Below are positions 1 to 8,769 of a DNA stretch of 64,000 nucleotides, piece after piece. Below the pieces are notes generated by a model that searched no databases, was not told the origin of the DNA, and saw only the letters and a list, made by a program, of their open reading frames with translations. The position numbers were made by a program, and so were the translations under genes. Numbering within the stretch: position 1 is the first letter of the stretch; every line of letters begins with the position of its first letter. The stretch lies in contig JAJQRA010000018.1 in assembly GCA_046533095.1 (NCBI GenBank), positions 1 through 64,000 on the forward strand, read 5' to 3'. Source of the stretch: ZAX-1 sp046533095 (GTDB taxonomy: Bacteria > Bacillota > Clostridia > Lachnospirales > Lachnospiraceae).

Positions 1-1600
1 TGTTTACCAGGCCTAGGAGGTTTGGCAAGACGCTAAATTTGAGTATGCTAAAGTATTTCTTTGAGGACACAGGCGATGCGAAAAAGAGTGCTGAACTGTT
101 TCAGGGGTTAAAAATCGTGGAGGATACCGAGTGTATGCAGAAGCATTTGGGTAAATATCCTGTTATCTCGCTGACATTAAAAGGAGGAAAGAAGCCAAAT
201 TTTATTAGGGCTTATGGGGCCTTGAGGAGTGCAGTCGCACTTGAATTTAAAAGGCACCTGTCAATTGCGGATAAGCTCCCCCTTAAAGCAGATCGAGAAA
301 AGTTTATGAGGATTGCCAGTAGAGAGGGGGGAGCGGATGATTATGACGAGTCCTTGCTCTTCCTAAGTGAATGTCTACATCAGGTGCTTGATCAGAAGGC
401 TATTATTTTGATTGACGAGTACGACGTGCCACTGGAGAATGCATACTTTAATGGCTTTTATGATGAAATGGTTGGGTTTATACGCTCTCTGTTCGAATCT
501 GCATTAAAGACAAACCCCTTCCTGGAATTTGCAGTCGTGACAGGGTGTCTGCAAATCAGTAAGGAAAGCGTATTCACCGGGCTAAACAACTTAAGGGTCC
601 GCTCTATTTTGGATGAGGCGTATGGGAGTACCTTGGCTTTACGCAGGGCGAGGTAGACGCTGCATTAGACTACTACGGCAGGGGGTCAAGGAGGGAGGAG
701 GTCAGGCAGTGGTACGACGGGTACCTCTTTGGAAACCAGCTAGTATACAACCCATGGTCTGTGCTTAGCATTGTGGATAAGCTCACAGTGAATGAAGAAG
801 CCTATTTCGAGTCGTTCTGGTCCAATACCAGCTCGAACGATATCGTGTATACTTTAATCGAGAAGTCGGATACTGCCGTACGTGATGATATTGAGAAGTT
901 AATGAATGACGGAACGATTGAAAAGCAGGTGCGTAAGGGCATCACGTCTGCTGATTTGGATAAAGCGCAGGATCATATCTGGAGTTTTCTACTCTTTACC
1001 GGGTATCTGACACCGGTGTCTGCTAGGCAAGATGGCAGGCAGCAGTATCTGGCTATGAAGATACCAAATGAAGAAGTGAAGTATATTTATGAAGATAAGA
1101 TTCTAGATTGGTTTAGGGGGCAAATGAAAGCAAAGGATTTAAGGCGATTATATCAAGCAATTGTAGAAGGGGATGCAGGGGTTTTAGAGGAGGAATTGTC
1201 TGAGGCTATGATGGAGTCTATCAGCTATAATGACTACAAAGAGGACTATTACCATGGGCTTGTCCTTGGACTGCTTAAGACGTTTAAAGGGTATAGGATT
1301 TTATCGAATGATGAGAAGGGGCTTGGAAGGCCGGATATTATGATGGTTCCGTTTTCTGCGGATAAGCCTGTTGTGATTATGGAATTAAAATTTACAAGGG
1401 AGGAAGATGAAATGGAGGGTATGTGCAATAAAGCCCTGCAGCAGATTAAGGAGAAAAGGTACAAGGAAGGGTTTGGCAAAAGGGAGTACAATCAGTTTGT
1501 ATGCCACGGGATTTGCTTTTATAAAAAGATGTGTATGGTAAAGAGGGAAGGCTGCAACGCCTCTAACCAAAGCACTCCCAGCCCTTTAGATAGCTTTTAA
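1..1600 (+). pseudogene. AAA-ATPase-like / PD-(D/E)XK nuclease-family gene, 5'-truncated by the window and frameshifted
   Basis: Reading from base 3 the frame gives FTRPRRFGKTLNLSML, the phosphate-binding region typical of AAA-ATPase_like proteins, followed by a Walker B-like AIILIDEYD and VTGCLQISKESVFTGLNN. The frame stops at 654-656. The neighbouring frame continues without a gap as EYLGFTQGEVDAAL and WYDGY, and then runs to 1600 with a C-terminal nuclease-like core (GRPDIMM followed by VIMELKF). A G missing from the run near 623-626 explains the break, because adding one G restores the family sequence. I read this as one broken gene. A homopolymer sequencing error would look the same. The family is common in Clostridia and Bacteroidetes and its cellular role is not well defined. 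Confidence 0.85.
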
Positions 1601-1666
1601 CTTTTGAGGGGGTGGCATTTTCCATTTCTTTTGCTCTAGGGAAAGCTTTTGCAGGATGAAAAGAAA

Positions 1667-1714
1667 ACCCGCCAAAAAAAGAAAATCTGCTTCTCTTTTT
1701 CAGCGGGTATTTTT
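1667..1714. terminator. intrinsic terminator-like hairpin after the broken ATPase gene
   Basis: ACCCGC (1667-1672) pairs with GCGGGT (1703-1708). An A-rich/T-rich inner arm extends the stem, and ATTTTTC follows. It lies between two convergent gene remnants and could serve both. Confidence 0.5.
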
Positions 1715-1953
1715 CAGATACAGAACACGGTATACAGCGGAATGGATTTGATATTATTTTCAAACCCAAAGTTCTTAGAGGAAATCCGAATGGAATAGGC
1801 CGGCTTGTATTTCGCCACAAATAGATTCAGGCTTTTCGATTTTGTGCGTGTGCCGGTTTTGACCTCAACCGCGATAATGCCGTCGCCCTTTTGCAGAACA
1901 AAATCAAGCTTTGCTGTTCCCTCGTTTGTCCAGTAGTAAAAAACGTGTATCAT
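1714..1953 (-). pseudogene. C-terminal remnant of a DUF4143-type ATPase
   Basis: The 79-residue frame reads FYYWTNEGTAKLDFVLQ, VEVKTGTRTKSKSLN and YKPAYSIRISSKNFGF. This is the usual C-terminal end of ATP-binding AAA_14/DUF4143 proteins, which carry a nuclease-like fold ending near VEVK. The normal protein is about 400 residues. The N-terminal ATPase part is absent and the DNA upstream on the minus strand does not continue it, so this is a leftover fragment. It ends convergently with the other broken ATPase gene, which marks 1-2100 as a decayed region. Confidence 0.75.
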
Positions 1954-2104
1954 ACAATTGTAAGATGAAGAGTAGGCATTACCACATGCACCATGACGCT
2001 TTCCCCTACAAGCTACCCCTATGACGGAAGCGCAAAACGAAAATGTACCATAGATGTGGACAAGCTATATTTTATGGGAAAATAAAATAAAATAAAAAAA
2101 ACAC
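1954..2104. other. non-coding gap with a possible surface-protein remnant
   Basis: A short plus-strand frame at about 1990-2085 reads TLSPTSYPYDGSAKRKC. It resembles the repeated YDGKAKKP-type segments of clostridial surface proteins, but it has no start, no ribosome site and no upstream continuation. The rest is A-rich DNA leading into the promoter at 2105. Confidence 0.3.
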
Positions 2105-2161
2105 TTTACAAATTCCAAACTTTCCTTTATGATAGCAACATAAAGATAATACAACGTATTA
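2105..2161 (+). promoter_or_regulatory. promoter of unit A with palindromic operator candidate
   Basis: TTTACA (2105-2110) and TATGAT (2128-2133) are separated by exactly 17 bp. The palindrome TAATACAACGTATTA (2147-2161) sits just downstream of the expected start of transcription, where a repressor would block elongation or initiation. TACAACG recurs at about 2169-2175. A FadR-type GntR regulator encoded at 18729 is the obvious candidate to bind here; that link is inference. Confidence 0.65.
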
Positions 2162-2177
2162 GAAATTATACAACGAG

Positions 2178-2211
2178 GGCAGAGTCGCCGATAGGTCGAT
2201 TCTGCCTTTTT
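2178..2211 (+). terminator. leader terminator (attenuator candidate) upstream of unit A
   Basis: GGCAGA (2178-2183) pairs with TCTGCC (2201-2206), with a further TCG/CGA pairing inside, and a T-run follows (2207-2211). The hairpin lies between the promoter and the first start codon at 2252, so it would end transcription early unless overridden. No riboswitch or leader peptide that could control it was recognised. Confidence 0.55.
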
Positions 2212-2251
2212 GCTATTCTATTTCATGGGAAAGGCGAAGAAGGAGGAGGCT

Positions 2252-3451
2252 ATGATAGAAAAAACAAAGGTATCTATTGTAAAGACAGCGTGTTATGAGG
2301 AAAGAAAGATTGTCGCAGATGTTAGAAAAGCGGTGGAGCTTATTGGGGGCATGGGGCAGGTGGTAAAGCCGGGCTATCAGGTCATTGTAAAACCTAATTT
2401 TGCAGCAATTCCACGCGAGAGGCTCTCAGGAGCCATTACGAGATGGGAAGTGACGAAAGCGGTATGCGATCTGGTGAAAGAGGCAGGAGGAACACCGATT
2501 ATCGCCGAATCTAGTGCGGCCGGTGTCGATACGGAAAAAGTCATTGAATTTACAGAATATGATAAATTAAGGGAACAAGGCTATCGTGTCGTAGATCTTA
2601 AGAAGGAGCCGACCTGTAAAATATCGGTAGAATCCGGCTTGCTTTTAAAAGAACTAAATACGTGGGAACTGGTGAGGGATGCCGATGCGATTATTTCTGT
2701 ACCGATTATGAAAACGCATGACCAGACAGAAGTTACACTTGGCATGAAGAATTTAAAAGGATTAATTGCAGATGGGCAGAAAAAATGGTTTCACACTGCC
2801 GGGGTGCAGGAAGGTGTGGTAGATATCAACCGAACATTAAAGCCTGTGATGGTAGTCGTAGATGGTACGATAGCACAGGAGGGATATGGGCCTTTGTTTG
2901 GGGATCCGGTTGAAATGGGGGTAATCGTGGCTTCGAAAAATATCGTATCGGGGGATGCAGTGGCAGCTATGCTGATGGGATATGAACCGAAAGAAGTAGG
3001 AATTATCCGAATTGGATCAAAACTTGCCGGAATAGGTTCGATGTCCTTAGATGATATTGAAATCGTCGGCAACACAATAGAAGAAACGGCGCGCGTATTT
3101 AAACGTGCCTTTGAAGTGGAAATTAAAGGGCTTCCGGAATTTGATCTGATTCTTACAAAAGGAGCCTGTACTGGGTGCCGCAATACGGTCATCAGTGCAA
3201 TCATTGATATGAAAAATGATGGAATCGAGCATACATTAGCGGGCAAAACCATCATTGCCGGACCAATTGACAAGCTTCCGGATGGCGTAGATCCGAAAAA
3301 TGTGGTATTAATTGGAAAATGTACCATCAATTTAAAAGACCAGGCAACCCATGTTATGGGCTGTCCACCAAATAACATTTTTGTAGAGAGAGGGATTTCA
3401 GGCGTGGAGGACGTAAAACGTCGCTATGCGACAGAGGGGGATGTCGATTAA
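2252..3451 (+). CDS. DUF362 family protein, first gene of unit A
   Basis: This 399-residue protein carries the DUF362 signature: VIVKPNFA near the N-terminus, then DAIISVPIMKTH and LGMKNLKGLI in the middle. A C-terminal GACTGC and later single cysteines (GKCTIN, VMGCPP) could bind a metal or an Fe-S cluster, though no classical 2x[4Fe-4S] ferredoxin domain is visible. The start at 2252 is chosen because AAGGAGGAGG lies just upstream; an in-frame start at 2210 overlaps the leader terminator and has no ribosome site. The biochemical role of DUF362 is not settled. Its place at the head of an operon with two radical enzymes suggests a redox or cofactor role, but that is only context. Confidence 0.8.
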   Translation: MIEKTKVSIVKTACYEERKIVADVRKAVELIGGMGQVVKPGYQVIVKPNFAAIPRERLSGAITRWEVTKAVCDLVKEAGGTPIIAESSAAGVDTEKVIEFTEYDKLREQGYRVVDLKKEPTCKISVESGLLLKELNTWELVRDADAIISVPIMKTHDQTEVTLGMKNLKGLIADGQKKWFHTAGVQEGVVDINRTLKPVMVVVDGTIAQEGYGPLFGDPVEMGVIVASKNIVSGDAVAAMLMGYEPKEVGIIRIGSKLAGIGSMSLDDIEIVGNTIEETARVFKRAFEVEIKGLPEFDLILTKGACTGCRNTVISAIIDMKNDGIEHTLAGKTIIAGPIDKLPDGVDPKNVVLIGKCTINLKDQATHVMGCPPNNIFVERGISGVEDVKRRYATEGDVD

Positions 3452-3562
3452 GATTCATAAGACGACACAACAGCCACAAGGAAACAGCAGGGCACGAGGA
3501 GCGAACATACAAAGCGAAGTGTTCCATATAGCACGAAGCGTTTTATGCGAGGAGGAACGATT

Positions 3563-4756
3563 ATGAAAAAACTTTGTAGGAGTATAACGAAACTGCCGGG
3601 ATCCGGTATTCGTAAAATGTTTAATATGGCACAGGGGATGGATGATTTAATTAATTTTTCGCTGGGAGAACCGGGGTATACGGCGGCGCAACATATTACA
3701 GATGCCGCGAAACTTGCCATAGACAAAGGGAAAACACAGTATACAGTCAATGCGGGCCTGCTGCCTTTAAGGGAAGCATTGTCTGTAAAGATGGAAGAGA
3801 AAAAAGGAGTATGCTATCAGGCGGACACGCAAATAATGGTAGCATCGGGCGGTGTAGAGGCCTTGTACCTTGCAATGAAGGTAATTTTAGAGCCGGAAGA
3901 TGAAGTTGTCATGGGCGCACCTTATTTTCCAAATCATCTAGGGCAGATTATGATGTGTGGTGCGGTGCCAAAGATTGTACCCCTACTAGAAGAAGATGGC
4001 TTTTGCTATAATACGAAGCATCTGCGTGCGGCCATTACCGATAAGACAAAAATGATAATAATCAATTCACCATCTAATCCCACCGGAAGTGTCACGGGGG
4101 AAAAAGTTCTTCGCGAAATTGCAGAACTTTGTGTAGAAAAAGATTTATATTTAATTACAGATGAAGTTTATCAAGAATTCATCTACGCAGATACAAAATA
4201 CTTTTCCATTGCATCTTGTCCAAAAATGAAAGAGAGGACGATTGTCGTAGATAGCTTTTCTAAGACCTACGCCATGACCGGATGGCGGTGCGGCTTTGCA
4301 CTAGGGCCACAGCATATTATCAGTGAAATGGTAAAAATTCAGGAAAATATAGTTTCATGCGTCAATACGCCTACCCAGTATGCGGCCATTGCGGCGCTAA
4401 ATGGCAAGCAGGACACATTAGAAGCCATGATTAGCCAATATGATGAAAACCGCAAACTGGTGCAGACAGAAATGGAAAGCATTCCTGGATTAAGTATGAT
4501 AAATCCGCAAGGAGCATTCTATGCTTTTATCAAGATAAAGGAAACAGGATTAACTTCAGAAAAATTTGCAATTCAACTCTTGAAAAAAGGAAAAGTAGTA
4601 GTAGTGCCCGGCACTGCGTTTGGGGAAGCAGGAGAGGGCTATATCCGAATTTCTTATGTATCGGATAAAAACGATACCATAGAAGGTTTAAGGAGAATCC
4701 GCCGGTTTATGGAAGATAATCAATTTAGAGATCCAAATGAAGCAAGCCCAAAATGA
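3563..4756 (+). CDS. PLP-dependent class I/II aminotransferase
   Basis: This is a fold-type I aminotransferase of 397 residues. It shows the substrate and cofactor motifs NSPSNPTG and ITDEVYQEF, the PLP-binding lysine in SFSKTYAMTGWR, and a C-terminal YIRISY arginine region that normally binds the substrate carboxylate. The start at 3563 has GGAGG upstream; an in-frame ATG at 3545 lacks a ribosome site. It would interconvert an amino acid and its 2-oxo acid. With amino-acid permeases, a 2-hydroxyacid dehydrogenase and the radical enzymes in the same unit, it probably acts on the imported substrate or on a product of its degradation. The exact amino acid cannot be read from the sequence. Confidence 0.9.
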   Translation: MKKLCRSITKLPGSGIRKMFNMAQGMDDLINFSLGEPGYTAAQHITDAAKLAIDKGKTQYTVNAGLLPLREALSVKMEEKKGVCYQADTQIMVASGGVEALYLAMKVILEPEDEVVMGAPYFPNHLGQIMMCGAVPKIVPLLEEDGFCYNTKHLRAAITDKTKMIIINSPSNPTGSVTGEKVLREIAELCVEKDLYLITDEVYQEFIYADTKYFSIASCPKMKERTIVVDSFSKTYAMTGWRCGFALGPQHIISEMVKIQENIVSCVNTPTQYAAIAALNGKQDTLEAMISQYDENRKLVQTEMESIPGLSMINPQGAFYAFIKIKETGLTSEKFAIQLLKKGKVVVVPGTAFGEAGEGYIRISYVSDKNDTIEGLRRIRRFMEDNQFRDPNEASPK

Positions 4757-4779
4757 TTCTGCAATGAGCTGCGAAGTGG

Positions 4780-4898
4780 GAGGCTGTCCGAAAGCTTCCG
4801 AAATTAAATTTTAAAATACAATATATTGTATAAAATAAAGAATAAAACACGATATAAAATGTATTCGTTTGGAGAAAACTTGGTTTTCGGACAGCCTC
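4780..4898. mobile_element. MITE-like element with 14-bp terminal inverted repeats inside unit A
   Basis: The ends are GAGGCTGTCCGAAA (4780) and its exact inverse complement ending at 4898. The interior of about 90 bp is very AT-rich and has no coding capacity. GAGGCTGT-type ends are common on insertion sequences and their non-autonomous derivatives in clostridia. No convincing target duplication was seen. It sits in the 200-bp gap between the aminotransferase and the first permease. Confidence 0.65.
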
Positions 4899-4955
4899 GT
4901 AGTGGGCGAAAGTGCATAGGATAAGAATAGGAAATTAGGAAAGGAGGCAGTTTTT

Positions 4956-5687
4956 ATGAAATCAGTCACATCATTTATCGGGACATTTCCTAAAATTTTA
5001 TCGGTGATACCATCGACGATGCTGCTTTTTTTCTGCGTGATTATTACCGGTACTATACTCGGAATGCTATTAACAATGGTCAGGCTTAAAAAGAGCAAGA
5101 TAGGGAATGCAGTGGTTTCCATCTATATTTCTTTCATCAGAGGGACGCCGCTTTTGATTCAAATTATGATTGTATACTTTGGGCTAAAGGCAATCCTAGT
5201 CGATGGGTTAGGCATCAAGGATGCTAGCCACTTAAATACGGGAGTTTTCGTTTATGTAGCATATGCGTTAAATCTTGCCTGCTTTTTGTGTGAAACATTT
5301 CGGGGCGCTTATCTGGCGATAGATAAAGGGCAGATTGAAGCGGCCATTAGTATCAGCATGAACAAGTCGCAAGTATTTCGCCGTGTGATACTCCCACAAG
5401 GGGCCAGAATTGCACTGCCAAACATGAGTAATCTCCTGTTGGACGACTTAAAAGCGATTTCGCTTGCCTTTTCGATTGGATTTGTAGAAATGATGGGAAA
5501 AGGGCAGGCATTGTCAAACGCTAGACATGGAATTGGTGCGATAGGCATTTATCTTGGTGTGGCGATTACCTATTGGGTACTCTGCTTCTTACTTGATAAA
5601 CTGTTGCGGGGGATAGAAAATTATTTGAACAAAGATATACGCGTTCTTGGAACAGTGCAACGTGTGGCAGGGAAAGGAGGGGCTTAA
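4956..5687 (+). CDS. amino-acid ABC transporter permease (HisM/GlnP family), first subunit
   Basis: This integral membrane protein of 243 residues has several hydrophobic segments. The permease coupling loop is clear: EAAISISMNKSQVFRRVILPQ followed after a few residues by LPNMSNLL, which docks on the ATPase. FIRGTPLLIQ near the N-terminus is a hallmark of polar amino-acid permeases. The start follows AAGGAGG. A second permease follows after one base. No ATPase or binding protein is in this unit; both are encoded at 11412-13281, so the transporter is split over two operons. It is expected to import a polar amino acid or a close analogue. Confidence 0.9.
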   Translation: MKSVTSFIGTFPKILSVIPSTMLLFFCVIITGTILGMLLTMVRLKKSKIGNAVVSIYISFIRGTPLLIQIMIVYFGLKAILVDGLGIKDASHLNTGVFVYVAYALNLACFLCETFRGAYLAIDKGQIEAAISISMNKSQVFRRVILPQGARIALPNMSNLLLDDLKAISLAFSIGFVEMMGKGQALSNARHGIGAIGIYLGVAITYWVLCFLLDKLLRGIENYLNKDIRVLGTVQRVAGKGGA

Positions 5688-5688
5688 G

Positions 5689-6387
5689 ATGTTTGATTTT
5701 AATTTTGCAATCGCATGTATTCCGCAAATCATAAAAGCGTTGCCGGTTACGTTGCTGCTCACCCTGATTGGTATGGTATGCAGTACAATTTTGGGGATGG
5801 CCGTATGTATCTGTCGCATGTATAAAGTGCCGATACTTGGACCTATCTGCAGTGCCTATCTGCATTTTATCCGAGGGATTCCACTTATGGTACAGCTCTA
5901 TTTTGTATTTGTCGCACTCCCACTTGGGCTACAGGCGATTATGGATGCATGGGGAATCGAGGGGTTCGTAGATCCAACGCCCATAGTAGTGGCGGCAGTT
6001 GCACTCGTGTGCAATTATACGGCATACATGTCCGAGGTAATCCGTTCGGCATTAGCATCCGTCGATTATGAGCAAATGGAGGCTTGCTATGCATTTGGAA
6101 TGAGCTGGGGTCAAGCGATGCGCCGTGTGATCATACCACAGGCAATCGTAGCGGCGATCCCAAACCTTGGAAATACCTTTATCGGTATGGTAAAGGATAC
6201 GTCCCTTGCCTATATGGTTATGGTAATGGACATCATGGGGGCGGCTAAAACCGTAGCAGGCAGCGGACTAAATTATTTAGAAGCATATGCAGTAGCGGCA
6301 CTGATTTACTGGGGGCTTAATATTATGCTAGAACGAGCCTTTGCCGTATTTGAACGAAAAGCAAACCATTTTAATATGCCGGCATGA
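5689..6387 (+). CDS. amino-acid ABC transporter permease (HisM/GlnP family), second subunit
   Basis: This 232-residue membrane protein also has FIRGIPLMVQ and the coupling loop EACYAFGMSWGQAMRRV followed by IPNLGN. The start at 5689 has AAAGGAGGGG directly upstream; an earlier in-frame ATG lies inside the previous gene. It forms a heterodimer with the preceding permease, as is usual when two such genes are adjacent. The next gene, the glycyl radical enzyme, starts 24 bp later behind AAAGGGTGG, so uptake and the first radical step are co-transcribed. Confidence 0.9.
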   Translation: MFDFNFAIACIPQIIKALPVTLLLTLIGMVCSTILGMAVCICRMYKVPILGPICSAYLHFIRGIPLMVQLYFVFVALPLGLQAIMDAWGIEGFVDPTPIVVAAVALVCNYTAYMSEVIRSALASVDYEQMEACYAFGMSWGQAMRRVIIPQAIVAAIPNLGNTFIGMVKDTSLAYMVMVMDIMGAAKTVAGSGLNYLEAYAVAALIYWGLNIMLERAFAVFERKANHFNMPA

Positions 6388-6411
6388 GCAAATAAGAAAG
6401 GGTGGATACAT

Positions 6412-8769
6412 ATGACAAATCGCGTAGCATTTCTTAAGAAACTGCAAAATGATGCAATTCCAAGTATTTCAGCAGAACGGGCAAGGCTGGTGACAGAAGC
6501 GTATAGCCTATATGCAGGAGAACCGCCGATACGATTAACCGCACATACGCTAAACTACGTATTAACACATATGAGCCTATACATACAGGAGGGGGAATTG
6601 ATCGTTGGCAATCATACCGATAAACCAAGGTGCGCTCCTGTCTATCCGGAATTTAATTCAGAGTGGGTGATAGAACAAATAGACGAGTTTCCGACCAGAA
6701 AGAGTGACCCTCTAAAATTAACGGCAGAAGACCGGCAAGAGCTTCTCGTTATACTAGAAAAGTGGAAAGGGAAGAGTCTTGATAAGGTGATAGAACAGGA
6801 AATTCCAAAGTCCGTTTCATACGCACAGGAAAGCGGTGTTATTACCGTAGGAAATCAAGACTGTGCAACCGGGCATATCATTGCGGACTATCCGGCTATT
6901 TTACAAAAAGGCCTGCATGCCTATAAAGAAGAGTGTCTAGCGAAAATGGAAGCGACGGTGGTAGATTCCAAAGAAAAGCAAGAGCAGATGGATTTTTGGA
7001 ATGCAGTTGTCATTACGATTGATGCGGCAAAAGCATTTGCAGAAAGATACAGTCGTCTTGCAAATGAATTGGCGCAAAAAGAAACGGATGCAAAAAGAAA
7101 GTCGGAGCTTTACTTGATATCCAACATATGCAATAAAGTTCCATATCAAGCGCCGGAAACTTTTCGGGAAGCGATTCAGTGTATTTGGTTTCTGCATTTG
7201 ATTGTTTCCATAGAGTCAAATGGGCATGGCAATTCGTTTGCGCGGTTTGACCAGTATATCAACGGGTTTTATGAAAAAGACAGTGCACGTTCTATCATTA
7301 CAAAAGAAGAGGCGGTAGAACTTTTGGAATGCTTTTTTATTAAAACCACTGATATATTGAAACTGCGCGACAAGTTCTACAGCGAGTCTTTTGCAGGCTA
7401 CCCCATTTGGCAAAATTTAGTGATAGCAGGACAGGCGGCTGATGGAACAGATGCAACAAATGCGATGTCCCATCTGGTTTTAGAAGCCAATGCGGATGTA
7501 CAAACCTCGCAGCCTACTGTATCTTTGCGCTATTTTGACGGAGTTTCACCGGATTTGATGGAACAAGGACTGGACATGATTCAACAAGGAATGTCCACCC
7601 CGGCATTTTTTAATGATAAACTGGTCGTGCCGCTGATTATGGAAAAATTTGGGGCAAGCTTAGAAGAAGCAAGGAATTGGGCGATTCTTGGGTGTGTAGA
7701 AACAGGTATCCCCGGCTATACGGACGGGAGGCCAACCGTAGGCTATGTAAATTTGTTAAAATGCTTAGAACTTGTGATTCACAATGGGATAAATCCGGTC
7801 AATGGAAAACGCCTTGGAGTAAAAACTGGAGAATTTAAGGATTTTAATCATATTGTGCAAGTGCAGCAGGCATTCTATAGACAGTTAGAATATTTCGTAG
7901 AATTGATGGTTTGTGGATTTAATATCGTAGGGAGTATCCATGCGGTACGGCACCAGATGCCTTTTGCATCGGCACTGATCAATGACTGCATAAAAAAAGG
8001 AAAATCTATCCAATGTGGGGGAGCTAGGTATAGTGAATCAGGTGCTTTTATTTGTGGAATTGCCAATACCGCAGATGCATTGTCTGCGATAGAGACATTG
8101 CTTTATCAGAAAAAACTTTTGACTGCCACGGATTTACAGGAAGCATTGCTGTTAAATTTTAAAGGGAAAGAGGAAATTCGGCAGATGCTTCTAAACAAAG
8201 CGCCAAAATATGGCAATGATGAGTCTAGTGTGGATCAAATGGCGGCAGATATATTAAAACAGTACCAAAGTATTTTAGATCAATACAAAGACTCTAGAGG
8301 TGCAAATTTTAGCGCAATCGTAGAATCCCAGTCGCTTAATGTATCACAGGGAAAATGTGTGCAGGCATCAGCGGATGGGCGCTTTGCATATCAACCGCTA
8401 AATGACAATTGTTCCCCCGCCATGGGGCGTGACATGAATGGCCCTACCGCCGCCATCAATTCGGTTGCCAAACTAGATCAAAGGAATGCGAAGGACGGTT
8501 GCCTGTATAACATTCGGTTCGATCCTAGAAGTGTAGGTGGTATAAAAGGGAAAGTGGTTTTGGAAAGCATTATTAGGACATATTTTAATCATCTTGGAGA
8601 GCACATACAGATTAATGTTGTAGATGATAAGACGTTGCGTGCGGCGCAAAGGGAACCGGAAAAATATCGCAATCTTTTGGTTCGGGTAGCCGGTTATCTG
8701 GCATATTTTACAGAATTAGACAAAGAGGTGCAGGATAATGTTATTGCAAGAACAACCCATGAAGTCTAA
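6412..8769 (+). CDS. glycyl radical enzyme of unassigned specificity (dehydratase/lyase clade)
   Basis: This 785-residue enzyme shows the two signatures of the family. The thiyl-radical cysteine is in GCVETG (Cys428, with Glu430 as the likely base), and the glycyl radical loop is RVAGYLAYF near the C-terminus (Gly761). An N-terminal TGHIIADYPAIL matches the conserved GHxxxDYxxxL substrate-pocket segment. The length and the Cys-to-Gly spacing are close to those I recall for hydroxyproline dehydratase and B12-independent glycerol/diol dehydratase. The residues after GCVE (TGIPG) differ from the GCVEP of many members. No aldehyde dehydrogenase or microcompartment genes are nearby, which argues against a choline, glycerol or diol lyase. 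It probably cleaves C-O, C-N or C-C in an amino-acid-derived substrate. Exposure to oxygen would destroy it. Confidence 0.93.
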   Translation: MTNRVAFLKKLQNDAIPSISAERARLVTEAYSLYAGEPPIRLTAHTLNYVLTHMSLYIQEGELIVGNHTDKPRCAPVYPEFNSEWVIEQIDEFPTRKSDPLKLTAEDRQELLVILEKWKGKSLDKVIEQEIPKSVSYAQESGVITVGNQDCATGHIIADYPAILQKGLHAYKEECLAKMEATVVDSKEKQEQMDFWNAVVITIDAAKAFAERYSRLANELAQKETDAKRKSELYLISNICNKVPYQAPETFREAIQCIWFLHLIVSIESNGHGNSFARFDQYINGFYEKDSARSIITKEEAVELLECFFIKTTDILKLRDKFYSESFAGYPIWQNLVIAGQAADGTDATNAMSHLVLEANADVQTSQPTVSLRYFDGVSPDLMEQGLDMIQQGMSTPAFFNDKLVVPLIMEKFGASLEEARNWAILGCVETGIPGYTDGRPTVGYVNLLKCLELVIHNGINPVNGKRLGVKTGEFKDFNHIVQVQQAFYRQLEYFVELMVCGFNIVGSIHAVRHQMPFASALINDCIKKGKSIQCGGARYSESGAFICGIANTADALSAIETLLYQKKLLTATDLQEALLLNFKGKEEIRQMLLNKAPKYGNDESSVDQMAADILKQYQSILDQYKDSRGANFSAIVESQSLNVSQGKCVQASADGRFAYQPLNDNCSPAMGRDMNGPTAAINSVAKLDQRNAKDGCLYNIRFDPRSVGGIKGKVVLESIIRTYFNHLGEHIQINVVDDKTLRAAQREPEKYRNLLVRVAGYLAYFTELDKEVQDNVIARTTHEV

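Noticed and set aside
6412..8769. Naming the glycyl radical enzyme hydroxyproline dehydratase or choline lyase
   Set aside because: Length and Cys/Gly spacing fit the clade, but the diagnostic neighbours (proline-pathway reductase, microcompartment, aldehyde enzymes) are missing and pocket residues could not be compared without an alignment.
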